Source of the DNA: Bacteroidota bacterium
Lineage (GTDB): Bacteria; Bacteroidota; Bacteroidia; Flavobacteriales; Weeksellaceae
DNA length: 7,664 bases
NCBI GenBank assembly: GCA_023388015.1
Contig: JAEWHB010000129.1
Coordinates: forward strand, 1-7,664
Reading direction: 5' to 3'
Shown here: in pieces, positions 6,053 to 7,664 of the stretch
Layout of the letters: each line of letters begins with the position of its first letter
Position numbering within the stretch: position 1 is the stretch's first letter
The notes under the pieces: model-generated
Database searches by the model: none
The model's input: the letters and a program-made list of their open reading frames with translations, nothing else
What the model was told of the DNA's origin: nothing
Translations under genes and position numbers: made by a program

Positions 6053-6053
6053 A

Positions 6054-7511
6054 ATGAGCAATACAAAATATACAGAAGACGATTTGAGACAGGATTTGTC
6101 GAGCCGAAAAGAATATGAATTTGGCTTTACAACCGATGTGGAATATGAAGAATTCCCCGTTGGCCTCAATGAAGACATCATTCGAGAAATTTCAAAACGT
6201 AAAGAAGAACCGGAATGGATGACCGAATGGCGTTTGGAAGCTTTCCGCGAATGGCAAAAAATGACTGAGCCTGAATGGGCAAATGTTCATTATCAAAAAC
6301 CAAGTTTTCAGGACATTACCTATTATGCCGCTCCGAAAAAGAAACCGGAATTGGGAAGTTTGGACGAAGTAGATCCCGAATTATTGAAAACCTTCGAAAA
6401 ATTGGGGATTTCCATTGACGAACAAAAACGTCTGACCGGCGTTGCCGTGGACATCGTGATGGACTCGGTTTCGGTTGCAACGACTTTCAAAGATACTTTG
6501 AACGAACTGGGAATTATTTTCTGTTCGATTTCCGAAGCAATCAAAGAACACCCCGAATTGGTGAGAAAATACATCGGAAAAGTAGTTCCGCGGACCGATA
6601 ATTTCTATGCGGCGTTGAACTCGGCGGTATTTTCAGACGGATCGTTTTGTTATATCCCGAAAGGCGTTCGCTGCCCGATGGAACTTTCTACTTATTTCCG
6701 CATCAACCAGGCCGGAACCGGTCAGTTCGAGAGAACTTTGTTGATTGCCGACGAAGGGTCTTATGTTTCGTATTTGGAAGGTTGTACCGCACCCACGCGT
6801 GACGAAAATCAATTGCACGCTGCAGTTGTGGAACTAATCGCTATGGATGACGCTGAAATCAAATATTCGACAGTTCAGAACTGGTACCCCGGAAACGAAG
6901 AAGGAAAAGGGGGCGTTTTCAACTTTGTAACCAAAAGAGGAGTTGCAGAGAAAAACGCCAAGATTTCCTGGACACAAGTAGAAACAGGTTCGGCGGTTAC
7001 CTGGAAATATCCGAGCTGTATTTTGAAAGGTGATAATGCCGTGGGGGAATTTTATTCGATTGCGGTTACCAATAATTATCAGCAAGCCGATACCGGAACC
7101 AAGATGATTCACATCGGGAAAAACACCAAATCGACGATTATTTCCAAAGGAATTTCAGCCGGGAAATCCCAAAATAGTTATCGAGGACTTGTAAAAGTAA
7201 ATGCAGGTGCAGAAGGAGCAAGGAATTTCTCGCAGTGTGATTCACTTTTGATGGGGAATGAATGTGGAGCCCACACTTTCCCATACATCGAAATCAAAAA
7301 CAAAACCGCTCAATTGGAACACGAAGCAACGACTTCGAAAATCGGAGAAGATCAATTGTTTTACTGTAACCAGAGAGGAATTGATACCGAGAAAGCAATT
7401 GCTTTGATTGTAAACGGATTCAGCCGCGAAGTGTTGGATAAATTACCAATGGAATTCGCCGTAGAAGCCAAGAAACTTTTGGAGATTTCTCTTGAAGGAT
7501 CCGTGGGGTAA
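6054..7511 (+). CDS. sufB: Fe-S cluster assembly scaffold SufB
   Basis: Scaffold subunit of the cytoplasmic SufBCD complex, on which Fe-S clusters are built using sulfur delivered from SufS/SufE(U). The 485-residue length fits SufB (about 470-495). The N-terminal helical domain is followed by a beta-helix core with SufB wording: SDGSFCYIPKGVRCPMEL, SYVSYLEGCTAP, AEIKYSTVQNWYPG, GSAVTWKYPS, ECGAHTFPYIEIKN, EHEATTSKIGEDQLFYC, and the C-terminal end LEGSVG. Residues matching E. coli Cys254, Cys405 and Glu432-His433-Glu434 are present as Cys244 (EGCTAP), Cys395 (SQCDS) and 422-424 (EHE), by hand alignment at a constant offset of 10. The protein looks fully functional. It overlaps tightly with the upstream exported-protein gene (1-base gap). 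sufC is not directly downstream within the window. Confidence 0.98.
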   Translation: MSNTKYTEDDLRQDLSSRKEYEFGFTTDVEYEEFPVGLNEDIIREISKRKEEPEWMTEWRLEAFREWQKMTEPEWANVHYQKPSFQDITYYAAPKKKPELGSLDEVDPELLKTFEKLGISIDEQKRLTGVAVDIVMDSVSVATTFKDTLNELGIIFCSISEAIKEHPELVRKYIGKVVPRTDNFYAALNSAVFSDGSFCYIPKGVRCPMELSTYFRINQAGTGQFERTLLIADEGSYVSYLEGCTAPTRDENQLHAAVVELIAMDDAEIKYSTVQNWYPGNEEGKGGVFNFVTKRGVAEKNAKISWTQVETGSAVTWKYPSCILKGDNAVGEFYSIAVTNNYQQADTGTKMIHIGKNTKSTIISKGISAGKSQNSYRGLVKVNAGAEGARNFSQCDSLLMGNECGAHTFPYIEIKNKTAQLEHEATTSKIGEDQLFYCNQRGIDTEKAIALIVNGFSREVLDKLPMEFAVEAKKLLEISLEGSVG

Positions 7512-7516
7512 ATTAA

Positions 7517-7540
7517 GTTTAATGTTCAAGGTTTAATGTT
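7517..7540 (+). repeat. 10-bp direct repeat between sufB and the next gene
   Basis: GTTTAATGTT occurs at 7517-7526 and again at 7531-7540, separated by CAAG. It lies in the 36-base gap after sufB, directly before the four-helix-bundle gene. It may be a trace of the insertion of that gene or simple AT-rich drift. Confidence 0.6.
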
Positions 7541-7547
7541 AGAGCTT

Positions 7548-7664
7548 ATGGCAACAATTGAAAGATTTGAAGATTTAGAAATATGGCAATCAGCTCGTAT
7601 TATTTCGAAGAAAATTCATCTTTTGTCTCTCGAAACAGAACTGAAAAATGACTTTGGACTTAAA
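7548..7664 (+). CDS. Four-helix-bundle protein (23S rRNA IVS type), 5' part
   Basis: An ATG at 7548 opens a frame that is uninterrupted to the right edge (39 codons visible). The N-terminus MATIERFEDLEIWQSARIIS followed by KKIHLLSLETELKNDFGLK matches the typical opening of the four-helix-bundle family first seen in intervening sequences of 23S rRNA genes ('F.DLE.WQ.A..L......... ...D..L'). The protein is expected to be about 115-130 residues, cytoplasmic and helical, and to form a pentamer. Its role is unknown; a related protein (Avd) assists diversity-generating retroelements. It begins 36 bases after sufB, where sufC would be expected, and is preceded by a short direct repeat. The rest is beyond the window. 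Confidence 0.85.
   Translation, partial: MATIERFEDLEIWQSARIISKKIHLLSLETELKNDFGLK

Noticed and set aside
6942..6950. Ala298 in SufB (TKRGVAEK), where I recall many SufB proteins having Cys; suspected loss of a catalytic cysteine
   Set aside because: Counting positions shows that the functional cysteines corresponding to E. coli Cys254 and Cys405 are Cys244 and Cys395, both present. Residue 298 is a different site not known to me as essential.
6323..7112. Minus-strand open frames within sufB (6323-6574, 6633-6818, 6834-7112)
   Set aside because: They are antisense shadows of a highly conserved plus-strand gene.

Overview
The window looks like the chromosome of a member of the Bacteroidota, most likely class Flavobacteriia and close to Chryseobacterium/Weeksellaceae. 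The evidence is the low GC content, the lack of clear Shine-Dalgarno sites with A-rich leaders instead, -7 boxes of the TAnnTTTG type, a protein with a type IX secretion (T9SS) C-terminal sorting tail, several signal peptides ending in 'AQ', and the characteristic wording of the TrpRS and SufB proteins. The genus is inferred by eye, not by search.

Layout from left to right. (1) The 3' end of a DUF3817-type membrane protein gene (to 227). (2) trpS, tryptophanyl-tRNA synthetase (288-1262). (3) A gene for an exported T9SS-dependent protein with seven repeats of about 58 residues (1296-2828), which has a possible -7 box of its own. (4) A second, detached copy of the trpS 3' end (2883-2951), followed by a good intrinsic terminator (2975-3003). 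(5) A small exported acidic protein of unknown function (3114-3686). (6) A non-coding stretch with a perfect 15-bp inverted repeat and a decayed minus-strand gene remnant (3687-4025). (7) A minus-strand DUF417/YkgB (RclC-like) membrane protein (4026-4595). (8) A divergent promoter region (4596-4849). (9) The start of a suf iron-sulfur assembly operon on the plus strand: sufA-like A-type carrier (4850-5179), an exported protein of unknown function (5186-6052), sufB (6054-7511), and the beginning of a four-helix-bundle (23S rRNA IVS-type) gene that runs off the right edge (7548 onward).

The most notable structure is around trpS. The last 38 to 48 bases of trpS are repeated 1689 bp downstream, exactly bracketing the T9SS repeat-protein gene. 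The downstream copy is still in a trpS-like reading frame, encodes nearly the same C-terminus with different codons at its 5' edge, and sits directly in front of the terminator. This is what one expects if a gene-sized segment entered at the 3' end of trpS and brought, or left, a second gene end. No integrase or transposase is visible, so the mechanism is open.

The suf operon is the functional centre of the right half. SufB is the scaffold subunit of the SufBCD complex and the A-type protein is a cluster carrier. Two extra genes of unclear role lie among them: an exported protein tightly coupled to sufB, and the four-helix-bundle gene just after sufB. sufC, sufD and sufS are presumably beyond the window.
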